From Dehalococcoidia bacterium (GTDB taxonomy: Bacteria; Chloroflexota; Dehalococcoidia; E44-bin15): a stretch of DNA of 64,000 nt. Below are positions 54,196 through 61,907 of the stretch, piece by piece; position 1 is the first letter of the stretch, and the number at the start of each line of letters is the position of its first letter. The position numbers and the translations under genes are program-made. Where the stretch lies: assembly GCA_035528575.1 (NCBI GenBank), contig DATKYK010000034.1:55091-119090 (forward strand). Direction: 5' to 3'. The notes under the pieces were generated by a model. It had not been told where the DNA came from. It searched no databases and worked only from the letters and a program-made list of their open reading frames with translations.

Positions 54196-56312
54196 ACCTT
54201 GAGAGCCTCTCTCTCCAGCCCATCTGCTCTGCTGCTGAACTCACATTTTGTGCATCTTGCCATTGTCTTGCCTCGCATCACCAGCAGCCCGCCGCACTCA
54301 GGGCAGGGCTGTGAGATAGGCCTGCCGCCCGAGGTGAAATCGCAATCGGGATAGCCTGAGCAGCCGTAGAAGGTGCGCTTTTTCCTGCTCTGCCGCACAA
54401 CCAATTCGCTGCCACATTTGGGGCAGGCGACGCCGATTTTTACCAGGAGCGGTTTTGTGTTCTTGCATTCCGGGTAGCCTGAGCAGGCTATAAACCTCCC
54501 GTAGCGTCCCAGCTTAATCACCATAGGTCTGCCGCATAGTGTGCAGATCTCGTCTGTGGGTTGGTCCGCTATCTTGACCCTTTCCATTTTTTCTTTTGCC
54601 GCCTGCAGCGCCTTTTCAAAGGGGTCATAAAACTCCTCGAGGAAGGGGACCCACTCCCTCTCCCCTTGGGCGATCCGGTCTAGCCCCTTTTCCATCTGAG
54701 CGGTAAATCCAAAATCCACGATGTCGGGGAAATGCTGGCAAAGCATATCGCTCACCAGAAGCCCGAGTTCCGTGGGGTAGAATCTGCCACTATCCTGCTC
54801 CACGTAACCCCTCTCCTGAACGGTGGCAATTGTGGGGGCGTAGGTTGAAGGTCGTCCGATTCCTTTCTCCTCCAGCGACTTGACCAGGGTTGCCGCTGTA
54901 TAGCGGTGCGGTGGCTGGGTAAAGTGCTGCTCTGGTAATAGTCCCAGAAGCTTAAGTGGCTCGTCTCTGGCCAACTCAGGGAGGGGAGACTTCTCCTTTT
55001 CCACCTCAGCTTCATCCTTTCCCTCACTATAGAGGATAGTAAAACCGGGGAACTTCATAGTGGAACTGGTAGCCCTAAGCAGATAGGGTTTTTGGCTTTT
55101 TCCACCCATTGCCTCTATGTCCACCGCGGTGGTATCGAGTATGGCGGGGGACATCTGGCTAGAGACCATCCGCTTCCAGATGAGCTCATAGAGCCTGAAT
55201 TGATCCCTGGTGAGATAGCCCTTAATCGCTTCAGGTTCCCGCCCTATCGAGGTAGGCCGGATAGCCTCGTGGGCCTCCTGAGCGCCCTTCGCCTTCTTGC
55301 TGAAGATACGAGGGCGGGTTGGCATGAACTTAGCGCCATATTTTCCCCTGATATATGTGCGCGTTTCCTCCAGTGCTGTGGGGGCCACCCTGACCGAATC
55401 GGTGCGCATGTAAGTAATCAGTCCTACCGATCCCTCTTTACCTATTGACAGGCCTTCGTAGAGCTGCTGAGCGAGAGCCATGGTGCGCTTGGCGCTGAGA
55501 CGAAGTTTGCGCCACCCCTCCTGCTGCAGGGTGCTGGTGGTGAAAGGTGGCGCTGGATGGCGAGCCACATCCTTTTTCCGCACCTGTGCCACGGTGTAGC
55601 TTGCATGCTTGAGCTGGGAGACAATCCTTTCCGCCTCCTCGCTGCTTCCAATATCGATCTTCTTGCCATCGACAGAACCGATAAGAGTAGCGGTAAAGCC
55701 CTCTTTTGTGGCAACCTTTTCAAGCTGGGCATCGATGGACCAGTACTCCTGTGGTATGAAGCTCTCGATCTCCCGTTCCCGGTCAACGATCATTCTCAAG
55801 GCCACCGATTGTACCCTTCCTGCCGAAAGCCCGCGTCTAACCTTCTGCCCCAGGAGAGGGCTTATCTTATAGCCAACCAGTCTGTCTAGGATGCGGCGCG
55901 CCTGCTGGGCATGAACCATGTCCATGTCGATATCCCTGGGGTGGCGAAAGGCTTCGGCCACTGCATCCACGGTGAGTTCATGGAAAACCACCCGCTTAAC
56001 TGTCATACTGTCCAGCTTAGCTGCATGAACCAGATGCCAGGAAATGGCCTCACCCTCTCGATCGGGGTCGGTGGCGAGGAATATCGCAGTAGTCCCCTTT
56101 GCTGACTCCTTTATTTCCTTTATCACCGCTCTCTTCTCATGGGGAACCTCATACCTGGGGGTGAAGCCCCTTTTTACATCAACCCCCAAACTCTTCTTGG
56201 GCAGATCTCGCACGTGTCCCACCGAGGCTTTCACGCTATAGCTGCTACCCAGCATCTTGCTGACCGTCCTGGCTTTAGCTGGAGATTCGACGATGACTAA
56301 ATTTTTCGCCAC
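54192..56312 (-). CDS. topA: DNA topoisomerase I
   Basis: This 706-residue type IA topoisomerase relaxes negative supercoils. The TOPRIM domain (NLVIVESPAKARTVSKMLG, FLATDPDREGEAISWHL) is at residues 3-120, and the active-site Tyr is in GLITYMRTDSVRV. At the C-terminus are three four-Cys zinc ribbons, the first two of the type CxxC...CSGYPxC. The start is GTG sharing its first G with the dprA stop (TAGTG). Confidence 0.97.
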   Translation of the reverse strand: MAKNLVIVESPAKARTVSKMLGSSYSVKASVGHVRDLPKKSLGVDVKRGFTPRYEVPHEKRAVIKEIKESAKGTTAIFLATDPDREGEAISWHLVHAAKLDSMTVKRVVFHELTVDAVAEAFRHPRDIDMDMVHAQQARRILDRLVGYKISPLLGQKVRRGLSAGRVQSVALRMIVDREREIESFIPQEYWSIDAQLEKVATKEGFTATLIGSVDGKKIDIGSSEEAERIVSQLKHASYTVAQVRKKDVARHPAPPFTTSTLQQEGWRKLRLSAKRTMALAQQLYEGLSIGKEGSVGLITYMRTDSVRVAPTALEETRTYIRGKYGAKFMPTRPRIFSKKAKGAQEAHEAIRPTSIGREPEAIKGYLTRDQFRLYELIWKRMVSSQMSPAILDTTAVDIEAMGGKSQKPYLLRATSSTMKFPGFTILYSEGKDEAEVEKEKSPLPELARDEPLKLLGLLPEQHFTQPPHRYTAATLVKSLEEKGIGRPSTYAPTIATVQERGYVEQDSGRFYPTELGLLVSDMLCQHFPDIVDFGFTAQMEKGLDRIAQGEREWVPFLEEFYDPFEKALQAAKEKMERVKIADQPTDEICTLCGRPMVIKLGRYGRFIACSGYPECKNTKPLLVKIGVACPKCGSELVVRQSRKKRTFYGCSGYPDCDFTSGGRPISQPCPECGGLLVMRGKTMARCTKCEFSSRADGLEREALKV

Positions 56313-57436
56313 TATTCCACCCTAATCCGGTAGTCCGCCCTGGCCTCACGGGCAATGATATAGTTCATACCGCCAACCTGCTTTACCATTCCTTTAAGCT
56401 CCATCATAGACAAGGCGCTCGAGACTGTAGCGATAGGGAGGCGTGACTGGTGTCCCACCTCATCGATATGGGTTGGCTCCGGGGAGAGGTTTCGCAATAT
56501 CTGCAAAATTATGGACTCGGTCTCCGTGGCGGGGACGATCTCCTTCACCTCAATTTGTTGCACTGCCATTGTGAGGTTGAGCTCCTCAAGTATATCATTA
56601 GCCCCACTCACCAGCTTGGCCCCCTCCTGTATCAATCGGTTGGTTCCCCGGCTCACTGCGGATAGCACGCTCCCGGGGATGGCGAAGACCTCGCGGTTTT
56701 GCTCAAGAGCGTGGCCTGCGGTGATCAGGGCGCCGCTTACTTCCCCAGCCTCCACTACTAAAACCCCAAGGCTTAGCCCGCTCATGATCCTGTTTCTCAG
56801 GGGGAAGTTCTCTCGCCTGGGAGTGGTGCCCAGGGGAAATTCGCTTATAAGCGCCCCGTTCTCCATAATCTGGCGTGCCAGTTTCACGTGCTCTCTAGGA
56901 TAGACGATATCCAGGCTGCAGCCGAAGACTGCGATGCTCCGCCCCCCGGAATCCAGGGCAGCGCGGTGAGCGGTGGCATCGATCCCTTTAGCCAGGCCGC
57001 TAACGATGGTGATCCTGTTTCGCGCCAGATCACCCACGATCTGTTCGGCAACCTCCCTCCCGTAGTAAGTAGGGCGGCGGGTGCCTACCACTGCCAGGCA
57101 CCAATCATCCTCAGGGGCAAGGTTTCCCCTAATATAGAGCACCGGGGGAGGGTCGTATATCTCCTTCAGTCTGGAGGGGTAGGCCTCATCTTTAATGGTG
57201 AGCACAGTTACCTTGTAACGCTCCAGCTTCTCCATCTCGGCATCGAGGGAGATCTTGGGGCGATTTGATATGACCGCCTCGATGGAGCGGCTGTCCAGCC
57301 CGGCTGTCTCGAGCTCGGTGGCACTTGCCTGCCAGGCACGCTCAAGCTTACCGAAATACTGCTCAAGTCGTGAGAGCCTGACCCGCCCGATCCCCGGAAT
57401 CAGGGTGAAACCTACCCAGTACTTTGTATCGCTCAT
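56312..57436 (-). CDS. dprA: DNA processing protein DprA (Smf)
   Basis: This 374-residue protein loads RecA on incoming single-stranded DNA during natural transformation. An N-terminal helix-hairpin region (FTLIPGIGRVRLSRLEQYFG) is followed by the Rossmann-like domain with AVVGTRRPTYYGREVAEQI, IVSGLAKGIDATAHRAAL, FPLGTTPRRENFPLRNRIMSG-type motifs and VFAIPGSV, then a C-terminal winged-helix (DprA_WH) domain. With the ComM-like gene and the pilus it suggests competence. Its promoter places the start of transcription about four bases before the ATG. Confidence 0.95.
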   Translation of the reverse strand: MSDTKYWVGFTLIPGIGRVRLSRLEQYFGKLERAWQASATELETAGLDSRSIEAVISNRPKISLDAEMEKLERYKVTVLTIKDEAYPSRLKEIYDPPPVLYIRGNLAPEDDWCLAVVGTRRPTYYGREVAEQIVGDLARNRITIVSGLAKGIDATAHRAALDSGGRSIAVFGCSLDIVYPREHVKLARQIMENGALISEFPLGTTPRRENFPLRNRIMSGLSLGVLVVEAGEVSGALITAGHALEQNREVFAIPGSVLSAVSRGTNRLIQEGAKLVSGANDILEELNLTMAVQQIEVKEIVPATETESIILQILRNLSPEPTHIDEVGHQSRLPIATVSSALSMMELKGMVKQVGGMNYIIAREARADYRIRVE

Positions 57437-57446
57437 AAGTTAGATT

Positions 57447-57475
57447 ATTGTAGCACAGTCATTGGAGCAAGCCAA
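57447..57475 (-). promoter_or_regulatory. Promoter of the dprA-topA-xerD-aroQ run, near-leaderless
   Basis: On the minus strand TTGGCT (57470-57475) and TACAAT (57447-57452) are 17 bases apart. Transcription should start near 57440, only about four bases before the ATG at 57436, and no ribosome site is visible. The -35 touches the base of the hairpin at 57473-57506. Confidence 0.65.
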
Positions 57476-57506
57476 ATACCCCTGCGATACGAAGCAGGGG
57501 TATTTG
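57473..57506 (-). terminator. Hairpin terminator after the radical SAM gene
   Basis: A perfect 13-bp inverted repeat (CAAATACCCCTGC / GCAGGGGTATTTG) with an 8-nt loop lies 38 bases past the radical SAM stop. The run ATTTG closes the stem, so part of the U-tract is inside it. It separates this gene from the dprA promoter. Confidence 0.65.
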
Positions 57507-57543
57507 AGTAGTTAGTGCTATTGGTGGGGAATAATAACGGGTT

Positions 57544-58872
57544 TTATTGAAGATAGCCTAATGGCCGGCGCGAGGTCTGTTTCAGTTTGGCGAAGTAGTC
57601 CTTGTTTTCTGCCTCCCACCTCTTGATTATGTCGCGCCCCATATGCCTGAGGCCAACATCCATCCACCGCCCCCTGAGGAACAGTTTGGTCATGTTGACC
57701 CGCGAATAGTACTTTTTTAGGGCTTGCAGTGTTTGTCGCTGCATCTCCACGGGCGATAGATTATCAGGCAAGTGGACCACGTGGCCGCCATCGAATAGTT
57801 GCCAGTCGCTGGGAAACTTGTCGGTGATAAATCGACCGCTGCTCTTTACTGCGTTATGAAGCTTGCTGCCTATAATGGGGACCAGAATACAAAGCTGTAG
57901 GCTGTCTACTCCTAGTCTATGGTAGATGTCGGTATAGCCGTCCGATATGAACATACCGTGCACTTTTATGCCATACTTGTGTAGCATCTTGATGCAGAAA
58001 CTGATGTCCTCCGGGGTTTGTTTCTTATTGTATTTCTTCAGCACCTCCGGGTTTACCGACTCGAAGCCGATACACAGTTGATTACAGTTTGCCCTGGCCA
58101 TCAGTTCCACCAGTTCCTCATCCTTGGCCACATCTGCCCTGACCTGCGCTATCCACTTAGGGGTTATCTTATTCTCGATCATCTTCTCTAGCAGGTCCTT
58201 TGTTCTGGCCTTATTTGCATCGAAATTGTCATCGTAAAAGAAAATGCGCCGGTGCTCGAACCGTGATATCTCTTCAATAACGCTATCCGTAGAGCGGTAG
58301 CGGTATTTCCTGCCGAACATAGCGGTGACGGAGCAGAAGGTGCAGTCAAAGGGACAGCCCCTCGATGTAGAAACCGGGGTGATCTGCATGCGTTTCTTAT
58401 TAGTATTTATCCCGTCAACTATGGAGAAATCGGGAAAGGGCAGAGTATCAAGATTCTCCAGCGGGCTGCCAGTGATAATCTTCTCCCCGCCATTACTGAC
58501 CAGATCACATATTACTGACTCCGCTTCCCCGGTTACCACGTGATCAGCGTATTGGGCTGCCTCCTCGGGGACAAACGTAGCATGGCTGCCGCCGATGATC
58601 ACCCTTCCCCTGGGATTGAGCTGCCTGAATCTCTCGGCTATCTCATAGCCGTGGGGGGCGGTGGCCGTTATCATTGATAATCCTAAGACATCCGAGTCTT
58701 TGATCCGGGAATAGTCGATCTCCTTCATGTTCTCGTTGTAGACGGTTACGTCGTGACCCTCGTTTTTAAGTATGGTACCGAGGTATATGGGTCCGAGCAG
58801 TGGCAGGTATTTAATAAAAGCGCTGTAGAAATTGTAGAAAGGGGTCTTTGGCTCAATGAAGGAGATCTTCAT
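57544..58872 (-). CDS. B12-binding-domain radical SAM protein
   Basis: This 442-residue enzyme has an N-terminal cobalamin-binding Rossmann domain (about 1-140, with VLGLSMITAT and VIIGGSHATFVPEEA) and a radical SAM barrel with the CxxxCxxC cluster site in SRGCPFDCTFC near residue 188, FYDDNF and CIGFESVNPEVLKKYNK. Such proteins often methylate unreactive carbons (BchE/HpnP/methylthiotransferase-like relatives). The His normally binding cobalt in DxHxxG is absent, so base-off B12 binding as in other class B enzymes is assumed. It is a single gene with its own promoter. Confidence 0.88.
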   Translation of the reverse strand: MKISFIEPKTPFYNFYSAFIKYLPLLGPIYLGTILKNEGHDVTVYNENMKEIDYSRIKDSDVLGLSMITATAPHGYEIAERFRQLNPRGRVIIGGSHATFVPEEAAQYADHVVTGEAESVICDLVSNGGEKIITGSPLENLDTLPFPDFSIVDGINTNKKRMQITPVSTSRGCPFDCTFCSVTAMFGRKYRYRSTDSVIEEISRFEHRRIFFYDDNFDANKARTKDLLEKMIENKITPKWIAQVRADVAKDEELVELMARANCNQLCIGFESVNPEVLKKYNKKQTPEDISFCIKMLHKYGIKVHGMFISDGYTDIYHRLGVDSLQLCILVPIIGSKLHNAVKSSGRFITDKFPSDWQLFDGGHVVHLPDNLSPVEMQRQTLQALKKYYSRVNMTKLFLRGRWMDVGLRHMGRDIIKRWEAENKDYFAKLKQTSRRPLGYLQ

Positions 58873-58904
58873 ATTTTCCTCCAGGTACTTTGCTGAATTG
58901 GTGC

Positions 58905-58933
58905 ATTATAACACAGTACTAACTCGCAGGCAA
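58905..58933 (-). promoter_or_regulatory. Promoter of the radical SAM gene
   Basis: TTGCCT (58928-58933) and a perfect TATAAT (58905-58910) on the minus strand, 17 bases apart, about 32 bases before the ATG. Confidence 0.7.
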
Positions 58934-59118
58934 ATTCCCTTTTTATACCGCTCGATACGCTGTGCCAGTTATATCTCTTCATTATATATAGGGGCATAAT
59001 CAAACGACCTTTCATTGTGATATATAAGAGCATAGCCTAATTTAATCATATGAAGAAACGCGGTGGTTTTGAATTAGCTTCTGGTTTCATCTCAGCGGCT
59101 ATAGAGGTCAAAAAACAG

Positions 59119-59204
59119 CGGAGAGGGTGGGATTCGAACCCACGGTCGCCAAAGGCGACACGCGCTCTCCAGGCGCGCCTGATCGGCCACTCCAGCACCT
59201 CTCC
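59119..59204 (-). tRNA. tRNA-Ser (anticodon GGA)
   Basis: The 86-base gene has a 7-bp acceptor stem (GGAGAGG/CCTCTCC) with discriminator G, a D arm, the anticodon loop CTGGAGA on a CGCGC/GCGCG stem, a long variable arm (GTCGCC/GGCGAC) as in serine tRNAs and the GGTTCGAATCC T-loop. CCA is not encoded. It reads codons UCC and UCU. Confidence 0.95.
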
Positions 59205-59247
59205 GAAAAAGGAGCAATACCGCTTGCTGTAGCTAGTGCGGAAAAAG

Positions 59248-59333
59248 CGGAGAGGGTGGGATTCGAACCCACGCTCGCTAAAAGCGAGACCGCTTTTCGA
59301 GAGCGGCACCATCAACCACTCGGACACCTCTCC
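59248..59333 (-). tRNA. tRNA-Ser (anticodon CGA)
   Basis: The 86-base gene shares the acceptor stem and T arm of its neighbour. The anticodon loop is CTCGAAA on a CCGCT/AGCGG stem, giving CGA for codon UCG. The long variable arm is CTCGCT/AGCGAG. CCA is not encoded. Its 5' end faces the integrase gene, 55 bases away. Confidence 0.95.
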
Positions 59334-59342
59334 TAGCTTCAG

Positions 59343-59372
59343 ATTCTACCTCAAAACTACCCGTCTGGGCAA
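59343..59372 (-). promoter_or_regulatory. Promoter of the tRNA-Ser pair
   Basis: TTGCCC (59367-59372) and TAGAAT (59343-59348) on the minus strand with an 18-base spacer end about 10 bases before the first tRNA base. Its presence implies that the mobile-element boundary lies to the right of about 59372. Confidence 0.6.
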
Positions 59373-59395
59373 GTTTGCTAACATTTTGCTAACGG
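59373..59395. repeat. Direct repeat at the integrase 3' end, possible recombinase arm or att region
   Basis: TTTGCTAAC occurs twice, 12 bases apart (about 59374 and 59386), overlapping the integrase stop codon. Similar GTTAGCAAA repeats are common at the ends of phage integrase genes in Gram-positive bacteria, where they lie near attachment sites. Confidence 0.4.
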
Positions 59396-60567
59396 ATCCC
59401 GATTAATGATACTTCAATTGGAGCTTCTTGCAGACCCTCCTCGAACCGGCGGGCTGCGGCTTCTTGTAGTCCAGGTAGCACGTGGGAATATGTGTCAAGC
59501 GTTATAGATATCGAGCTGTGCCCCAATCGTTCTTGGACGATTTTGGGGTGAATTCCCTGGCGCAGCAAGATTGTAGCGTGAGCATGCCGCAGGTCGTGTA
59601 GCCTAATGTCGTATAGTCCAACTAGCCGTGCTATTGAGGACAAGGCTCTAGTGACACTGTTGGGTCTAATAGGTTTACCATCCGGGTGTGAAAACACCAA
59701 GTCTGTTGGTGCCAGGGTTTTTCCAAGTGATTTTTGAACATTTTCTTGCGTTGCCCTGTGTTCTCGAAGCAGGATTGCCAGCGATGGGGGTAGTGCTATC
59801 TGGCGGCGGCCCCGTTTAGTCTTAGGTTCCCTAAATATATATTCTCCGGTACGAAGCTGTTGTAGCGTTTGTACAACAGACAGCGTGGCAAGGTCCAAAT
59901 AAACGTCACACCAGCGTAGGCCTAGCAGTTCACCTCTGCGTAGGCCAGTATATAGGGCTGTAAAGAAAATGGGATGATATGGTGTGCCTCTGGATGCTTC
60001 TACTAGCAGGCGCGCTTCGCTTGGGCCCAGTACAGCCGCTTCCTTGTTCCTTGGACGAGGCGGGTCAACAGCCTCGGCTACGTTCCGAATAAGGACACCC
60101 TGCCTTACGCCGTGCTTCAAGGCCTCATAAAGTATCCTGTGATGTTTGAGGACTGTTCGTGCTGAAAGCCCTCCTTTACCATCTCGTCTTCCCGACTCTA
60201 AGGCGTCCGCGTAGTATTTTTGGATGTGTCGGGGCTGCAAATTCGGTAGCGGGATCGATCCTAGTGCTGGAATAAGGTGCCCTCGCACGATTTCCTCATA
60301 GCGCTCACGGGTCTTGGGTGCGGTATTTATGGCCACATAGCCCTGAAGCCACTGCTGTAGATATTCTGCGACTGTTAAACGATTGGGCTTCACATATGTG
60401 CCCTTGTCCAGGCCGACTAGCATCTCACGCATCGCTTGCTCGGCGTCCCTCTTGGTGCCTCTGACGGTGTGCCACTGCTGGCAACGTTTTCCCGTCTCAG
60501 GGTCTCGACCCACGTCAATCACGATGGCCCATGAACCTTTAGTGCGTTGTCGTATGTGTCCCCTCAT
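59389..60567 (-). CDS. int: Phage-type tyrosine integrase
   Basis: This 392-residue integrase has an N-terminal arm-binding AP2-like domain (GSWAIVIDVGRDPETGKRCQQW), a SAM-like core-binding domain (about 65-160) and the catalytic domain with Arg in TGLRRGELLGLRW, Lys in the EPKTKRGRRQIALP region, His-xx-Arg in LHDLRHAHATILLRQG, His in LGHSSISITLDTYSH and Tyr in the same block. It should integrate and excise the mobile element. The gene ends 55 bases from tRNA-Ser(CGA). AAGGAGATA precedes the ATG. Confidence 0.95.
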   Translation of the reverse strand: MRGHIRQRTKGSWAIVIDVGRDPETGKRCQQWHTVRGTKRDAEQAMREMLVGLDKGTYVKPNRLTVAEYLQQWLQGYVAINTAPKTRERYEEIVRGHLIPALGSIPLPNLQPRHIQKYYADALESGRRDGKGGLSARTVLKHHRILYEALKHGVRQGVLIRNVAEAVDPPRPRNKEAAVLGPSEARLLVEASRGTPYHPIFFTALYTGLRRGELLGLRWCDVYLDLATLSVVQTLQQLRTGEYIFREPKTKRGRRQIALPPSLAILLREHRATQENVQKSLGKTLAPTDLVFSHPDGKPIRPNSVTRALSSIARLVGLYDIRLHDLRHAHATILLRQGIHPKIVQERLGHSSISITLDTYSHVLPGLQEAAARRFEEGLQEAPIEVSLIGIR

Positions 60568-60619
60568 TGCTTATCTCCTTCATATGGTTAGATATGTTAT
60601 TCCAAGCCGGGGTTTTTAC

Positions 60620-60634
60620 TCAAGCTAGGCTTGA
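60620..60634. promoter_or_regulatory. Operator-like inverted repeat before int
   Basis: A perfect TCAAGC-TAG-GCTTGA palindrome overlaps a weak -35 (TTGAGT on the minus strand) placed 18 bases from TAACAT, about 50 bases before int. It could control an int-specific promoter. Confidence 0.4.
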
Positions 60635-60640
60635 ACTTAG

Positions 60641-61045
60641 TTAAACTCCTGCTGCCGACTTGCGCCCCTGATACTTCGAGAAAAAATACTCAAATTTGGC
60701 TTCACCCAGTTGGCGCTCGATGATCTTGAAAAACCAGAGCCAAGCCTCGAGTTCCATGTCCTCGCCGGCGTCACGTGCTTTCCATAAGACAGGTATAAGC
60801 CCGGAGGCCATTTGCTGCAGAGAGGCCTCTTCAATTGTAGGTAGTGTCTTGCGGCTTTCCTCAATGATCATTTGACTAAGTTTGTCACGATCGATTCCCT
60901 TTTCCCACTTCTCCATTGCTCTAATGCTGGGGGGGTCTGTATTGAATTTTTCCTTGATACTCTTCTGCACCTCTTTCCAAGGTTTACCTGAGCGCCGCTC
61001 ATCCAAGGCATATAGTTTCACATGCAGGGTAAATCTCTGCATCAT
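60641..61045 (-). CDS. Putative DNA-binding regulator of the mobile element, 134 aa
   Basis: The protein is not recognised. Residues about 10-45 (YALDERRSGKPWKEVQKSIKEKF) look like a helix-turn-helix of the homeodomain-like kind; the C-terminal half is helical with two Trp. AAGGAGG lies just before ATGATG. It is the first gene after the leftward promoter at 61132-61160 and precedes int by about 70 bases, the position of a repressor or integration regulator. Confidence 0.6.
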   Translation of the reverse strand: MMQRFTLHVKLYALDERRSGKPWKEVQKSIKEKFNTDPPSIRAMEKWEKGIDRDKLSQMIIEESRKTLPTIEEASLQQMASGLIPVLWKARDAGEDMELEAWLWFFKIIERQLGEAKFEYFFSKYQGRKSAAGV

Positions 61046-61070
61046 ACGCCTCCTTACGCTAAAAAAGTCC

Positions 61071-61099
61071 TTGACACACCATTATCTGGGTATTATAAT
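61071..61099 (+). promoter_or_regulatory. Rightward promoter of the mobile element
   Basis: A perfect TTGACA (61071-61076) and perfect TATAAT (61094-61099), 17 bases apart. Transcription would begin near 61106 and run through the operator region into the excisionase-like gene. Confidence 0.85.
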
Positions 61100-61112
61100 A
61101 AAAAATAAATAG

Positions 61113-61146
61113 CGTATCTAATACGAACTTTAGTATATCATAAAGT
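61113..61146. promoter_or_regulatory. Operator region between facing promoters
   Basis: Two perfect inverted repeats lie side by side: CGTAT-cta-ATACG at 61113-61125 and ACTTTA-gtatatca-TAAAGT at 61127-61146. The first covers the start sites of both promoters, the second covers the leftward -10. GCGTA and TACGC at the two flanks form a third, outer pair. Confidence 0.65.
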
Positions 61147-61160
61147 ACGCCTTTTGTCAA
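61132..61160 (-). promoter_or_regulatory. Leftward promoter of the mobile element
   Basis: On the minus strand a perfect TTGACA (61155-61160) and TATACT (61132-61137), 17 bases apart. It faces the rightward promoter; the two predicted start sites are only about 20 bases apart and their transcripts overlap. Confidence 0.82.
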
Positions 61161-61176
61161 GATGTGGTGACATAGA

Positions 61177-61380
61177 ATGGACGAGACCAGATTGACCATA
61201 ACAGTGGAGGAAGCTGCCCGCCTTCTCGGTATTAGCCGGGGGCTGGCCTACGACATGGCGCGCATCGGCAAGATACCAACCATACGGTTCGGCAGGCGGC
61301 TGCTGGTGCCACGGCGGGTGTTATATCGGCTGCTCGATGAATCTATCAAAGGAGGAGGTAATGATAATGAAAGGACGTAA
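61177..61380 (+). CDS. Excisionase-like helix-turn-helix protein
   Basis: This 67-residue protein matches the helix-turn-helix 17/excisionase family: LTITVEEAARLLGISRGLAYDMARIGKIPTIRFGRRLLVPR, a MerR-like winged helix with the usual IP..R.GRR..VP wing. Such proteins direct excision or regulate mobile elements. It is the first rightward gene and overlaps the next one by 20 bases. Confidence 0.88.
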   Translation: MDETRLTITVEEAARLLGISRGLAYDMARIGKIPTIRFGRRLLVPRRVLYRLLDESIKGGGNDNERT

Positions 61381-61885
61381 AGGAAAAACAAAGCCGCCTA
61401 GCAGGCAGAAATACGAACAAGAGAATCCTACTATAAGCTTTCGGCTCCCCAAAGCCCTTAAGGAACGTTTAATCAGGCATCTATCTGCTGCAGGGCAATC
61501 TTTCGCTGATTTTGTGAAAAGCATCTTGGATAAGGAAGAGGCCTTGGTTAAAGAGCGAGTTAATGCCCTTGTTAAGAAGCGCTTCGGTGTAATCGAAAAA
61601 CGGCTTGATCAAATTGACAGTGTTATTTGGGAAGCTATGTTTACGTTGGAAGACAACAATCTGGAGATCTCTTGCCCACGATGTATAAAGCATGGCGGTT
61701 ACAAATTATTTCTTGCCGAGGGATATCAGATAGAGCCTGATGGGGACCGGCTGATAATTTCGACTTGGAAGTGCCCTAGATGCGGGTGGTATCTTGACTT
61801 TAAGGGAAGAATAGATCCGAACTCCTTGAAGTGGGACGATGCCAAAGCTGCGATTGCAGAATTGGTATGTCGAAGAACTTCATAA
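61361..61885 (+). CDS. Ribbon-helix-helix / zinc-ribbon protein
   Basis: This 174-residue protein is not a known family as a whole. Residues 24-58 (TISFRLPKALKERLIRHLSA onward) look like a ribbon-helix-helix DNA-binding unit, residues 59-90 form a charged helix, and residues 105-141 hold two CxxC pairs (CPRC and CPRC) of a zinc ribbon. GGAGGAGG lies before ATG 61361 and ATG 61367; either may be used. It overlaps the excisionase-like gene and ends 22 bases before the small recombinase. Confidence 0.65.
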   Translation: MIMKGRKGKTKPPSRQKYEQENPTISFRLPKALKERLIRHLSAAGQSFADFVKSILDKEEALVKERVNALVKKRFGVIEKRLDQIDSVIWEAMFTLEDNNLEISCPRCIKHGGYKLFLAEGYQIEPDGDRLIISTWKCPRCGWYLDFKGRIDPNSLKWDDAKAAIAELVCRRTS

Positions 61886-61907
61886 AAGTAAAAGAGTTGA
61901 GTGGCCA

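Noticed and set aside
59046..59336. Open frames over the tRNA-Ser genes on both strands
   Set aside because: They coincide with two well-folded tRNA genes and repeat the same GFESHPLR text from the conserved T arm.
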